Positions 28,133-36,217 of a DNA stretch of 44,793 bases are shown here, piece by piece. The stretch spans positions 1-44,793 of the forward strand of contig OMUP01000040.1 of the NCBI GenBank assembly GCA_900314255.1, in the 5' to 3' direction. Position 1 is the stretch's first letter; the number at the start of each line of letters is the position of its first letter. A program made the translations under genes and the position numbers. Source of the DNA: an uncultured Lachnospiraceae bacterium. GTDB taxonomy: Bacteria; Bacillota; Clostridia; Lachnospirales; Lachnospiraceae. The notes beneath the pieces were generated by a model that was given only the letters and a program-made list of their open reading frames with translations, was not told the origin of the DNA and made no database searches.

Positions 28133-29434
28133 TTACGCGTATCTGAGCTTAAACTTTCTCTCTTTGTAGTCGTCGTCCACCTCTTCGATCTTTGCGCCGA
28201 GACTGCGCAGTTTTCCAACAAAATCCTCATATCCTCTCTGAATAAAGTGGATATCTTCGATTTTTGAGAAACCTTCTGCGGAAAGCGCCGCCATGACGAG
28301 CGCCGCGCCGGCTCTGAGGTCCGGAGCCGCCAGCTGCGCACCGGTGAGCTGCTGCACGCCGGTCACATACGCCGTATTGCCCTCGACCTGGATTCTGGCC
28401 CCCATACGGTTTAATTCATCGACATATTTAAAACGGTTTTCAAAAATGCTCTCGGTCACCAGGCTCGAGCCGTCCGCAAGAGACAGTGCGACGGTGATCT
28501 GCGGCTGCATGTCCGTCGGAAAGCCCGGGTACGGAAGTGTCTTCACATTGGCCGGACGAAGTCTTTCCGGTCCGATCACCCGGACACTCTCGTCGTCCTC
28601 GATCACAGTGCATCCCATCTCTGCAAGTTTTGCGGAAATGCACTCCAAGTGCTTCGGAATGACATTGGTAACGGTGATATCGCCGTGGGTGATGGCCGCT
28701 CCTGCCATGAATGTCCCGGCCTCGATCTGGTCCGGAATGATGGAATAGGTCGTCCCGTGCAGACGTCTCACGCCGTTGATGCGGATCACATCTGTGCCGG
28801 CGCCGCGGATATCCGCGCCCATCGCGTTCAGGAAGTTGGCCACATCGACGATGTGCGGCTCCTTTGCGACATTTTCCAGAACTGTGTAGCCGTCCGCCAT
28901 GCAGGCCGCCAGCATCAGGTTGATCGTGGCGCCGACGCTGACCACATCAAAATAGATGTGGGCGCCGTGCAGATGCTCTGCCTTCGCGTAGATCATGCCG
29001 TGATCCAGGTCAACCGAGGCTCCCAGAGCCCGGAAGCCCTTCAGGTGCTGGTCGATCGGCCGGCTCCCGATGGCGCAGCCGCCCGGAAGTGCCACACTGG
29101 CCTCATGATACTTGCCCAGCAGGGCGCCGAGCAGATAGTACGAGGCACGAATCCTGCGGATATAGTCGTACTCCACATCAATATTGGTAATTCCCGTGCC
29201 GTTGATCTGCACGGAATTGCTGTAAACATGCTGAACCTTGGCGCCGATTCCCTCGATCGCCTGCAGCATCACACCGGTATCGCGGACATTCGGGACGTTG
29301 TCGATGGAAACCGTCGAATCCGCCATGATCGCGCCCGCCAGAATTCCCAGTGCCGCGTTCTTTGCTCCCCCGATTGTAACAGAACCTTTCAGCGGCGCGC
29401 CGCCTTTAACAATATATGCATCCATAGATCGCAT
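28133..29434 (-). CDS. murA: UDP-N-acetylglucosamine 1-carboxyvinyltransferase
   Basis: MurA transfers enolpyruvate from PEP to UDP-GlcNAc, the first committed step of peptidoglycan synthesis. The 433-residue EPSP-synthase-fold protein starts AYIVKGGAPLKGSVTIGGAKNAAL and has LPGGCAIGSRPIDQHLKGF, with the active-site Cys that fosfomycin alkylates. IIPDQIEAGTFMAGAAITHG and YPGFPTDMQPQ are also family motifs. Another Cys, not Asp, at the active site means no intrinsic fosfomycin resistance of that kind. The frame is open to 29494; the ATG at 29434 follows GGAAAAGGTCAG and matches the family N-terminus. It has its own promoter and is followed by the two-component system. Confidence 0.95.
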   Translation of the reverse strand: MRSMDAYIVKGGAPLKGSVTIGGAKNAALGILAGAIMADSTVSIDNVPNVRDTGVMLQAIEGIGAKVQHVYSNSVQINGTGITNIDVEYDYIRRIRASYYLLGALLGKYHEASVALPGGCAIGSRPIDQHLKGFRALGASVDLDHGMIYAKAEHLHGAHIYFDVVSVGATINLMLAACMADGYTVLENVAKEPHIVDVANFLNAMGADIRGAGTDVIRINGVRRLHGTTYSIIPDQIEAGTFMAGAAITHGDITVTNVIPKHLECISAKLAEMGCTVIEDDESVRVIGPERLRPANVKTLPYPGFPTDMQPQITVALSLADGSSLVTESIFENRFKYVDELNRMGARIQVEGNTAYVTGVQQLTGAQLAAPDLRAGAALVMAALSAEGFSKIEDIHFIQRGYEDFVGKLRSLGAKIEEVDDDYKERKFKLRYA

Positions 29435-29518
29435 CTGACCTTTTCCGTATACTGACGCAGGGAAAACCGCGCCTTCCCTCTCAGACAAAAACAAATGTCG
29501 TAGTTACACAAGCACTAA

Positions 29519-29547
29519 ATTCTACCATACATATGCGCTTCTGTCAC
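29519..29547 (-). promoter_or_regulatory. Promoter before murA
   Basis: On the minus strand GTGACA (29542-29547) and TAGAAT (29519-29524) are 17 bases apart, with TGG directly before the -10 (extended -10). Transcription would begin near 29512, giving a leader of about 78 bases. It should drive murA, the kinase and the regulator. Confidence 0.65.
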
Positions 29548-29590
29548 GGAAATCTTAACACAATGTGCCGGGTCCGTCAAAAATGCCCTG

Positions 29591-30169
29591 TCAGTGCCTG
29601 GTGTGCTTCTTTTTCTTTACCGAGAAGCCGAAGGTCCCGAGCTTTCTGCCGAGAGCCCGGTACTCCCCGTGCGAATAGCAGACAAGCCCCGACGCGTTCA
29701 AAAGCAGCCGCCCCGACGCATCCATGCAGCTCTCATCGGCCTGCACAGAAACGACTCTGGCCAGAAACAGATCGTGTGACCCCAGATGCTTTACTTCCGT
29801 CACTTTGCATCCGATGTTTACCGGACTCTCCTCAATTCCGGGCGCGGTGACACCCGGAAGCGCACACCGGTGCAGCTGGCAGGCTTCCCATTTGTCAAGA
29901 TCACGGCCGCTCTTCACGCCGCAGAAATCCGCCGCCCGCGCCAGTTTTTCCGTGACCAGATTGATGACAAATTCTCCCGAATCCAGTATGAGCTGATGTG
30001 AAAAACGCGACGGTCTCACCGAGATCGACACCATGGCGGGGTCCGAGCAGACGGTTCCCGCCCACGCGATGGTCAGAATGTTGTCCCGCCCGTCTTTTCC
30101 GCGGCAGCTGACCATGACCGCCGGAACCGGATAGAGCATGTTGCCCGGTTTAAAACTGATTTTTCCCAT
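29591..30169 (-). CDS. Flavin reductase-like (FMN-binding split barrel) protein
   Basis: The 192-residue protein opens MGKISFKPGNMLYPVPAVMVSC and has NILTIAWAGTVCSDPAMVSISVRPSRFSHQLI followed by GEFVINLVTE. These are the flavin-binding features of the flavin reductase/FMN-binding split-barrel family (PF01613-like). HLGSHDLFLARVVSV near the end is also typical. Members reduce flavins or flavoprotein partners, and anaerobes carry several. The tail is very basic (KKKKHTRH). It begins 5 bases after the NUDIX gene stop, so the two are one transcript. Its partner is unknown. Confidence 0.88.
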   Translation of the reverse strand: MGKISFKPGNMLYPVPAVMVSCRGKDGRDNILTIAWAGTVCSDPAMVSISVRPSRFSHQLILDSGEFVINLVTEKLARAADFCGVKSGRDLDKWEACQLHRCALPGVTAPGIEESPVNIGCKVTEVKHLGSHDLFLARVVSVQADESCMDASGRLLLNASGLVCYSHGEYRALGRKLGTFGFSVKKKKHTRH

Positions 30170-30174
30170 CTGTC

Positions 30175-30891
30175 TTACCTGCCGGCCTTCGCCGCAATTG
30201 TATCCAGCCCTTCCAGAATCACAGCCCCGTGATCCGCTGCCAGGAGATCTGTCTTTACTACTTTGTACTGCCTGTTTTTAAAGAAAGAATTCGTCTGCTC
30301 CGAGACTTCGATTTCCGTATGCGTGACGACATCCCCGGCTGTCTGTGTCAGCGTGAGTTCCCAGTTCTGATATCTTTTCCCGTCTTCTTCTCTTTCGGAG
30401 AGCTTCTTTCTGGCGATTTTGAACCATCCTGCGTCCTTGGCGTCATCGCCGGCCTTTTCTTTCACGCTGTCATCCGGAACCAGCGCGATATACGCCGTCG
30501 TGATGATCCGGGTCCGCGGATCCCGCCCCACGGCTCCGTATGTTTTCATCTGCTCTTCGACAATTCCCGTCAGCCCTGTCTCTTCCGCCAGTTCTCTGGC
30601 CGCTGCCGTGTCAAGATCTTCCCGGAACTCCACAAAGCCGCCCGGAAGCGCCCACCAGCCGATGCTCGGATGATTTCTTCTTTTTATCAGAAGGACCCGG
30701 TCCGGAACCGGATTCCCGACTGCGATCTGTGCGGCCGGCGCCTCGAAGATCAGGTTGTCCACCGTGCTGCAGGGCGAATCGTATTTTTTCGGATCGTACT
30801 TTTCCAGAAATGTCTGCAGTGTCAGCCCGTCAGCGTTTTTCTCACCGGTGCCGATGAATCTGCGGTTCTCTTCTTCACTCAAGAATGTCAT
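30175..30891 (-). CDS. NUDIX hydrolase
   Basis: The 238-residue protein carries a perfect Nudix box GX5EX7REUXEEXGU at 85-107 (Gly85, Glu91, Arg99-Glu100, Glu103-Glu104, Gly106), which binds divalent metal and splits a nucleoside diphosphate linked to another group. GNPVPDRVLLIKRRNHPSIGWWALPGG precedes it. The family layout, with an N-terminal extension of about 45 residues, suggests an ADP-ribose/NAD-type substrate, but this is not decided. The frame is open to 30951, but that ATG lacks a ribosome binding site and lies inside the probable promoter. The ATG at 30891 has GAAAGG ten bases before it. It is cotranscribed with the flavin reductase. Confidence 0.88.
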   Translation of the reverse strand: MTFLSEEENRRFIGTGEKNADGLTLQTFLEKYDPKKYDSPCSTVDNLIFEAPAAQIAVGNPVPDRVLLIKRRNHPSIGWWALPGGFVEFREDLDTAAARELAEETGLTGIVEEQMKTYGAVGRDPRTRIITTAYIALVPDDSVKEKAGDDAKDAGWFKIARKKLSEREEDGKRYQNWELTLTQTAGDVVTHTEIEVSEQTNSFFKNRQYKVVKTDLLAADHGAVILEGLDTIAAKAGR

Positions 30892-30946
30892 ATCGTGCCA
30901 GCCTTTCAAAATCCGGATTCCTGCCGTCTGTCTTTTTTTAAGTATT

Positions 30947-30955
30947 ATCATATCA
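30947..30955 (-). promoter_or_regulatory. Probable extended -10 promoter of the NUDIX gene
   Basis: Minus strand TGATATGAT has an extended TGn element and a TATGAT -10, about 60 bases before the NUDIX start. No -35 is convincing. It lies back to back with the phosphofructokinase promoter, whose -35 begins at 30968. Confidence 0.4.
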
Positions 30956-30967
30956 TACTTATATTTA

Positions 30968-30996
30968 TTGTACGGCTTTAAAATCTATGCTAAACT
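30968..30996 (+). promoter_or_regulatory. Promoter before the phosphofructokinase gene
   Basis: TTGTAC (30968-30973) and TAAACT (30991-30996) are exactly 17 bases apart. The start would be near 31003, leaving a 90-base leader that includes the palindrome at 31021-31038. Confidence 0.6.
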
Positions 30997-31020
30997 AGAA
31001 GAATCAACAGAAATGTCCGG

Positions 31021-31038
31021 GATGTAAATATTTACATC
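31021..31038. promoter_or_regulatory. 18-base perfect palindrome, putative operator of the phosphofructokinase gene
   Basis: GATGTAAATATTTACATC reads identically on both strands. It lies about 25 bases downstream of the -10 and 56 bases before the ATG. A dimeric repressor bound here would block transcription of the glycolytic gene. It matches no operator I can name: it is too short for the GlnR/TnrA spacing and is not of the CcpA, Rex or PerR type. Confidence 0.5.
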
Positions 31039-31093
31039 TGTAAAAACTGCCTAAAATCAGAGTATTTTCAAGGATTAAGGAGGAATCTGCTGT

Positions 31094-32329
31094 ATGGAAG
31101 GAAACGTAATTGTCGGACAGTCCGGCGGCCCGACCTCTGTCATCAACGCCAGTCTCGCCGGTGTCTACAAGACCGCCAAGGACCGGGGCGCCAAAAACGT
31201 CTACGGCATGATGCACGGAATCAAGGGCCTGATCGACGGGCAGTATGTCCGCCTGGAGGACAAGATCCGCTCCGATCTTGACATCGATCTGCTGAAGCGC
31301 ACACCCTCTTCGTTCCTGGGCTCCTGCCGATTCAAGCTCCCGGAGATCCGCGAAGACGAGGATCTGTACAAAAAGATCTTCAAGCGTCTCACCGATCTGG
31401 ATGTAAAGTACTTCTTCTACATCGGCGGCAATGATTCGATGGATACCATCAAAAAGCTCTCGGATTACGGCATTTTCATCAACAGCGACATCCGCTTCAT
31501 CGGCGTTCCCAAGACCATCGACAATGACCTGGCCGTGACCGACCACACGCCGGGATACGGCAGCGCCGCCAAATTCATCGCTTCCACCATGAAGGAGATC
31601 ATCCGCGACGGTCTTGTTTACGATTATCCGACCATCTCCATCGTAGAGGTCATGGGACGCAACGCCGGCTGGCTCACAGCCGCAGCCGCTCTTGCCAAAG
31701 GAGAAGACTGCGAAGGCGTCGATCTGATCTATCTTCCGGAGAAGGTATTTGACATCGATCATTTCATGCAGCGCATTCATGATCTGACGAGCCAGAACCG
31801 TTCTCTTGTCATCGCTCTTTCCGAAGGTATCAAGGTTGCGGACGGGCGCTATGTCTTCGAGCTGGCCGACCACGTCGAAATGGTCGATGCATTCGGCCAC
31901 AAGCTGCTTTCCGGTTCTGCCAAGTTCCTGGCCGACAAGATTGCCGCCGAATACGGAATCCGCACCCGCGCGATCGAGTTTTCAACGCTGCAGCGCTGCG
32001 CCGCACATATGGCGTCCCGCGTGGACATCACCGAAGCCTTCAATGTCGGCGGGTCTGCTGTCAAGGAAGCCTTTGAGGGCGAGACGGGAAAAGTCATCGT
32101 TCTCAAGCGCATCAGCGATGATCCGTACATGTGCATCACCGAGGCCTGTGACGTGCACAAGATCGCCAATATCGAGAAAAAAGTACCTCTCGAATGGATC
32201 ACGGACGACGATTATGTGACGCAGGACATGATCAACTACATTCACCCGCTGATTCAGCAGGAACTGCCGCCGATCATGGTCGACGGTCTTCCGCGCCATC
32301 TGAATCTCTCCCGCTGCCCGGAAAAATAA
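31094..32329 (+). CDS. pfp: 6-phosphofructokinase, probably pyrophosphate-dependent
   Basis: The 411-residue PFK phosphorylates fructose-6-phosphate. VGQSGGPTSVINASLAGV holds the N-terminal Gly loop. The donor-site signature is IGGNDS (110-115) with PKTIDND (139-145). Asp114 and Lys140 at these two positions are the marks of pyrophosphate-using PFKs; ATP enzymes have Gly at both. The first Asp of the usual GGDD is Asn, a variant seen in clostridial-type enzymes. MGRNAGWL is the substrate-site motif. With PPi as donor the step is reversible and saves ATP, common in fermentative anaerobes. AAGGAGG lies 11 bases before the ATG. A promoter and palindrome lie upstream. Confidence 0.88.
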   Translation: MEGNVIVGQSGGPTSVINASLAGVYKTAKDRGAKNVYGMMHGIKGLIDGQYVRLEDKIRSDLDIDLLKRTPSSFLGSCRFKLPEIREDEDLYKKIFKRLTDLDVKYFFYIGGNDSMDTIKKLSDYGIFINSDIRFIGVPKTIDNDLAVTDHTPGYGSAAKFIASTMKEIIRDGLVYDYPTISIVEVMGRNAGWLTAAAALAKGEDCEGVDLIYLPEKVFDIDHFMQRIHDLTSQNRSLVIALSEGIKVADGRYVFELADHVEMVDAFGHKLLSGSAKFLADKIAAEYGIRTRAIEFSTLQRCAAHMASRVDITEAFNVGGSAVKEAFEGETGKVIVLKRISDDPYMCITEACDVHKIANIEKKVPLEWITDDDYVTQDMINYIHPLIQQELPPIMVDGLPRHLNLSRCPEK

Positions 32330-32368
32330 CAACTGAAATAATCTGGAAATTATGTATCAGAAAGGAAA

Positions 32369-32390
32369 CGGCTGCCGTTTAAGGCAGCCG
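32369..32390 (+). promoter_or_regulatory. Stem-loop between a Shine-Dalgarno-like site and the hydrolase start
   Basis: CGGCTGCC (32369-32376) pairs perfectly with GGCAGCCG (32383-32390) around a GTTTAA loop. No T-run follows on the plus strand, so it is not a normal terminator. AAAGGAAA lies directly before it and the ATG at 32402 lies 11 bases after it. Folding would bring the purine-rich site to about 14 bases from the start codon. Confidence 0.55.
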
Positions 32391-32401
32391 TCGTCAGATG
32401 T

Positions 32402-33589
32402 ATGATATCTGAAAAAATAAAACTTTTGTCCGACCGGATGTCGGAAGCCGTGGAAACCCATGAAACAGCCGGTGTCTCTCTCCTTTTTCAGAAGCAGGAT
32501 GAAGAACCGGTGTTCCTTTCAAAAGGCCTGGCAGATCTTAAGACCGGCCGCCCGATGAGCCGTGACACAATTTTCAGCATGTACTCCCAGACAAAACCGG
32601 TCACCTCTGCAGCTGCGATGCTCCTTCTGCAGGACGGCAGAATCGATCTGTATGAACCGGTGGCATCCTATATTCCTTCGTTTGAAAACCAGAAAATCTG
32701 CACGGACCGCGATCCCATTCCCGCCGGCAGACCTGTGACGATACGGGATCTGCTGAACATGACCTCCGGTCTGGTATACCCCGGTCCTCACTCACAGGCA
32801 GAGACAGAAACCGGAGAAGTGTACGACGAGCTTATCCGGCGGCTTGACACGGATCACCCGATGACGACGCAGGAATTTGCCTCCCGGATCGGCGAATGCC
32901 CCCTGCAGTTTGAACCAGGATCAGGCTGGAAATACGGAACTTCTTCGGATATTCTGGGCGCCGTCATTGAAAAGGTCTCAGATATGCCGCTGGATGAATT
33001 CATGAAGACCCGGCTGTTTCTGCCTCTTGGTATGTATGATACGGACTTCCGGGTTCCGGAGGAAAAACGGGGCCGGTTCGCCACGGCCTGCCAGGTGAGC
33101 GGCAATACACTGCCGGGGCAGAAACCGGAACTGACTGTATATACCCAGAATCACCTCGGCATCCGCCGCGACGGAAAACAGAATGCATTCCTTTCCGGCG
33201 GCGCCGGCCTTTTCTCCACTCTGGACGATTATCTCCGGTTTGCGAAAATGCTCCGGTCAGGCGGGAAATCTGCCGATGGTGAAACCATCCTCCGGGAAGG
33301 CACCGTTCGCTTCATGACCAGCCGTCAGCTGACTCCTGTCCAGCAGACATATTTCAACCGCTGGGTCGGACTCGACGGCCACAGCTACGGGAACCTTATG
33401 CGCGTTCTTCAGGACGAAAAACAAGCCGGCATCATTGGAGACGCCGGCGAGTACGGATGGGACGGATGGCTTGGCACCTACTTTGCCAACGATCCGAAGC
33501 GGGATGCAACACTTCTGCTCGGAATCCAGCGCCGTGACTACGGTACCGGACCTCTCACGAGAAAACTCCGGAACATCGTTTTCAGCTGA
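32402..33589 (+). CDS. Serine hydrolase of the class C beta-lactamase/EstB esterase fold
   Basis: The 395-residue beta-lactamase-family protein has SQTK (62-65) as the SxxK nucleophile motif in FSMYSQTKPVTSAAAMLLLQDG. DLLNMTSGLVYPG follows, then a Tyr motif in SGWKYGTSSDILG (Tyr178), and a glycine-rich end region (GAGLFSTLDDYLRFAKML, GWDGWLGTYF). No signal peptide or lipobox is present, so it is cytoplasmic, which argues against a true beta-lactamase or PBP and for an esterase or peptidase like EstB. The ATG has no ribosome binding site at normal distance; a hairpin lies in between. It follows the phosphofructokinase by 72 bases and ends in a good terminator. Confidence 0.85.
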   Translation: MISEKIKLLSDRMSEAVETHETAGVSLLFQKQDEEPVFLSKGLADLKTGRPMSRDTIFSMYSQTKPVTSAAAMLLLQDGRIDLYEPVASYIPSFENQKICTDRDPIPAGRPVTIRDLLNMTSGLVYPGPHSQAETETGEVYDELIRRLDTDHPMTTQEFASRIGECPLQFEPGSGWKYGTSSDILGAVIEKVSDMPLDEFMKTRLFLPLGMYDTDFRVPEEKRGRFATACQVSGNTLPGQKPELTVYTQNHLGIRRDGKQNAFLSGGAGLFSTLDDYLRFAKMLRSGGKSADGETILREGTVRFMTSRQLTPVQQTYFNRWVGLDGHSYGNLMRVLQDEKQAGIIGDAGEYGWDGWLGTYFANDPKRDATLLLGIQRRDYGTGPLTRKLRNIVFS

Positions 33590-33623
33590 AACCTTCCCGT
33601 AAAACCATTTTGTTTTCCATTTC

Positions 33624-33655
33624 AGGGCTGCTTTGTAAAAGCGGCCCTTTTTATT
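33624..33655 (+). terminator. Intrinsic terminator after the serine hydrolase, overlapping the putP stop
   Basis: AGGGCTGCTTT pairs with AAAGCGGCCCT (33624-33634 with 33638-33648, one T-G wobble) around a 3-base loop. TTTTTAT follows. The T-run includes the last codon of the convergent symporter gene at 33651. Confidence 0.85.
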
Positions 33656-35180
33656 TGCTCTTTACACTGTCAAATACATCTGTGATCTCTTTGTCCGGCG
33701 CCGCCGTGATCAGGCTTACGATGACATTGACCGCAAGCGCAATGAGGAAAGCCGGGAGCAGTTCATAGATATTCCAGATGCCGCCCAGAGGTCTGATGGC
33801 GAATTTCCAGATAAAGACCATAAGACCGCCGGAGAGAATTCCCGCGAGCGCACCGGCGCCGTTGGAACGTCTCCAGTACAAAGCCAGCAGCACAACCGGC
33901 CCGAAGGCCGCACCGAATCCGGCCCAGGCAAATGACACAATGCCGAACACCGAGCTGTCCGGATTCCACGCGAGGAAAATGGCTATCAGAGAAATGACAA
34001 ATAATGTAACCCGCGATACGAGCAGTGTCTTTGCCTCCGGCATATCCCGGTGGAAGAACCGGGTGAGAATATCATTGGACACCGAAGAAGAGGCGGCCAG
34101 AAGCTGTGAATCCGATGTGGACATGGTAGATGCCAGGATTCCGGAAAGCACAATACCGGCCACCATAGCGGCCAGAATACCGCGCTGTGCCAGATTGCTC
34201 GTGATCTCCACAATGACTGTCTCGGAAGCAGATCCGGAGAGCGGAGCGATCAGTCCTTCCTTTGTCATGCCGAGGCCGGCCACACCGATCAGCGCTGCAA
34301 TGCCCATCGCCAGAAGAGCCCAGATGGATGCAACGCGGCGGGAAATGGAAAGTTTCTTTTCATCTTCAATCGCCATGAAGCGCAGCAGAATATGAGGCAT
34401 GCCGAAATATCCGAGTCCCCACGCGAGCGTTGAAACAATTGTCAGCAAACCGTAAGGTTTTGCCGCGCCGGCAACCGGGTCATAGCTCTGCGTAAACGAC
34501 AGATACCCCGGGAGTGCCCGTACATTGACCGCCGCCGCCTCGGCTCCGCCCGCCTGATTCAGCGCAAACAGCAGGACAATAATCAGTGCGGCGGTCATGA
34601 TGATGCTCTGAATCAGATCCGTCAGAGAGGCCGCAAGAAATCCGCCCGTGGACGTGTAAAAAATGATGACAGCGGCCGATACCACCATGGCCGCGTAATA
34701 ATTCACGCCGAAAAGCGATGAAAACAGCTTGCCGCAGGCCGCAAAACCGGATGCCGTGTATGGCACGAAGAATACAATGATGATCAGCGCCCCGGCCAGT
34801 GTCAGAAGATTCTTCTTGTCGCCGTAGCGCTTCGAGAAAAATTCCGGAACCGTAATCGCGCCGATCTTTTCCGTGTAGCGGCGGATCTTCTTCGCCACGA
34901 TCAGCCAGTTCAGATATGTCCCGGCCGCCAGGCCGATCGCCGTCCAGCCGACATCCGCCAGCCCCGAAAGATATGCCAGACCCGGAAGTCCCATCAGCAG
35001 GTAACTGCTCATGTCGGACGCCTCGGCGCTCATCGCCGTGACCAGCGGTCCCAGTTTTCTTCCGCCCAGATAAAAGTCGCCCGCGGTTTTATTGCGATTC
35101 GAAACCTTTACTCCGATAAGCATCATACCGGCCAGATAGACGATCATCACAATCAGAATTCCAATCTGAGCTGTAGTCAT
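33651..35180 (-). CDS. putP: Sodium/solute symporter, PutP (sodium/proline) type
   Basis: The 509-residue SSS-family carrier has about 13 membrane segments. It has DFYLGGRKLGPLVTAMSAEASDMSSYLLMGLPG, the substrate and Na+ site region of PutP (the AEASDMSSYL stretch). GWTAIGLAAGTYLNWLIVAKKIRRYTE, IPEFFSKRY-like VPEFFSKRYGDKK, and MSTSDSQLLAASSSVSNDI with the Na+-coordinating Ser/Thr also fit. PutP imports proline driven by sodium; length and motifs fit, though related carriers move other solutes. AGGGGAGA lies about 10 bases before the ATG. It follows a small ORF and mtnN on the same strand, so they are probably one transcript. Confidence 0.88.
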   Translation of the reverse strand: MTTAQIGILIVMIVYLAGMMLIGVKVSNRNKTAGDFYLGGRKLGPLVTAMSAEASDMSSYLLMGLPGLAYLSGLADVGWTAIGLAAGTYLNWLIVAKKIRRYTEKIGAITVPEFFSKRYGDKKNLLTLAGALIIIVFFVPYTASGFAACGKLFSSLFGVNYYAAMVVSAAVIIFYTSTGGFLAASLTDLIQSIIMTAALIIVLLFALNQAGGAEAAAVNVRALPGYLSFTQSYDPVAGAAKPYGLLTIVSTLAWGLGYFGMPHILLRFMAIEDEKKLSISRRVASIWALLAMGIAALIGVAGLGMTKEGLIAPLSGSASETVIVEITSNLAQRGILAAMVAGIVLSGILASTMSTSDSQLLAASSSVSNDILTRFFHRDMPEAKTLLVSRVTLFVISLIAIFLAWNPDSSVFGIVSFAWAGFGAAFGPVVLLALYWRRSNGAGALAGILSGGLMVFIWKFAIRPLGGIWNIYELLPAFLIALAVNVIVSLITAAPDKEITDVFDSVKSK

Positions 35181-35207
35181 GAAATATGTTCTCCCCTCAA
35201 GAAATCC

Positions 35208-35480
35208 TCAATCTTCTTCTATTACCTGCACATCCAGAAACCGGAACGGAATCTCCTCCACAAAATTATCCTGGCTGAAGCGGACATGCGACGTTTTCTG
35301 GAAATCCCGGATATTGCTGTCCAGCCATATAGGCTCGGACAGATCGAATTTCCGGCAGGCCTCTGTAATCCCGGCAAATATCTTCTTCGTGCGGTTTGTC
35401 CGGATATCCCCGTCCTCATAGACGAATTCGCCGACCGTGTGCCGTCCTCCGTCAATCATCCTGCACCAAAGACGAAACAT
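35208..35480 (-). CDS. Small protein of unknown function (90 aa)
   Basis: The 90-residue acidic protein begins MFRLWCRMIDGGRHTVGEFV and contains SEPIWLDSNIRDFQ and NFVEEIPFRFLDVQVIEED. I do not recognise a named domain, although similar short proteins with IWLDSN and FVEEIPF appear to be common in Lachnospiraceae (from memory, unverified). It is soluble, without signal or membrane segment, and has one Cys. The start at 35480 is chosen because AAAGGAGGGCGGAGG lies before it and overlaps the mtnN stop (17 bases apart). The open frame to 35588 lies inside mtnN. It ends 28 bases before the symporter start, so it is the middle gene of a three-gene run. Confidence 0.75.
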   Translation of the reverse strand: MFRLWCRMIDGGRHTVGEFVYEDGDIRTNRTKKIFAGITEACRKFDLSEPIWLDSNIRDFQKTSHVRFSQDNFVEEIPFRFLDVQVIEED

Positions 35481-35496
35481 ACGCCTCCGCCCTCCT

Positions 35497-36189
35497 TTAC
35501 CTGGTTCTGCAGAATTCCCGCACCGACCGCACCAGATGGTCAATCGCCTTCTTCTCGAAGACGTCATAGTCCATGGTGGCCGATCCATCCGCCTTGTCGC
35601 TGATCGCTCTCAGAATGACAAATGGCACCCCGTTCAGCCACGCCGTCTGGGCAATCGCCGCGCCCTCCATCTCGGCACAGGAAGCCCCGAACGTCTCCCG
35701 GATCCATTCTTTTTTGACCCGGTCGGAAATAAATGAATCGCCGGAGGCGATCCGGCCGCTGTGAACATCGATATCAGGCACCGCCGTCCGGCATGCCTGC
35801 TTTGCGCGCCGCACCATCGCCTTGTCAGCGGTAAACTCGCGGGTGCCCAGCTGCGGGATTTCGCCCGGCCGGTATCCCCAGACAGTAGCCTCCACATCAT
35901 AATACAAAGCGTCTGAAGAAACAACGATGTCGCCGATGTCAATCGAAGCATCCAGCGATCCGGCTATTCCTGTGTTGATGAGCCCCGTCACATGAAAATC
36001 GTCCACCAGAATCTGGGCACAGATGCCGGCATTGACCTTCCCGACACCCGATTTTACAATGACAGCCGGTTCGCCTTCCAGTGTTCCGGTGTGAAAGAGC
36101 ATTCCGGCCTTTGTCTCCGTTCTCTCTTCCTTCATTCCCTCTATCAGTTCCGCCACTTCTTCCGGCATGGCGCCGATGATTCCAAGCAT
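35497..36189 (-). CDS. mtnN: 5'-methylthioadenosine/S-adenosylhomocysteine nucleosidase
   Basis: MTA/SAH nucleosidase splits adenine from MTA and SAH, recycling methyl-donor by-products and supplying S-ribosylhomocysteine. The 230-residue protein starts LGIIGAMPEEVAELIEGM, with the catalytic-water Glu. NTGIAGSLDASIDIGDIVVS is the ribose region, and AEMEGAAIAQTA plus ISDKAD hold the substrate-binding Glu and the acid Asp. Length matches the family. The ATG at 36189 is chosen because GGAGGGGAATGT precedes it and the family N-terminus starts there; the frame is open to 36219. An extended -10 promoter lies upstream. Confidence 0.95.
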   Translation of the reverse strand: MLGIIGAMPEEVAELIEGMKEERTETKAGMLFHTGTLEGEPAVIVKSGVGKVNAGICAQILVDDFHVTGLINTGIAGSLDASIDIGDIVVSSDALYYDVEATVWGYRPGEIPQLGTREFTADKAMVRRAKQACRTAVPDIDVHSGRIASGDSFISDRVKKEWIRETFGASCAEMEGAAIAQTAWLNGVPFVILRAISDKADGSATMDYDVFEKKAIDHLVRSVREFCRTR

Positions 36190-36217
36190 ACATTCCCCTC
36201 CGGGTGTTTTTCGGGCC

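Noticed and set aside
32369-32400. Intrinsic terminator after the phosphofructokinase gene
   Set aside because: The stem is strong, but no T-run follows on the plus strand and no minus-strand gene lies there to use the T-rich other side.
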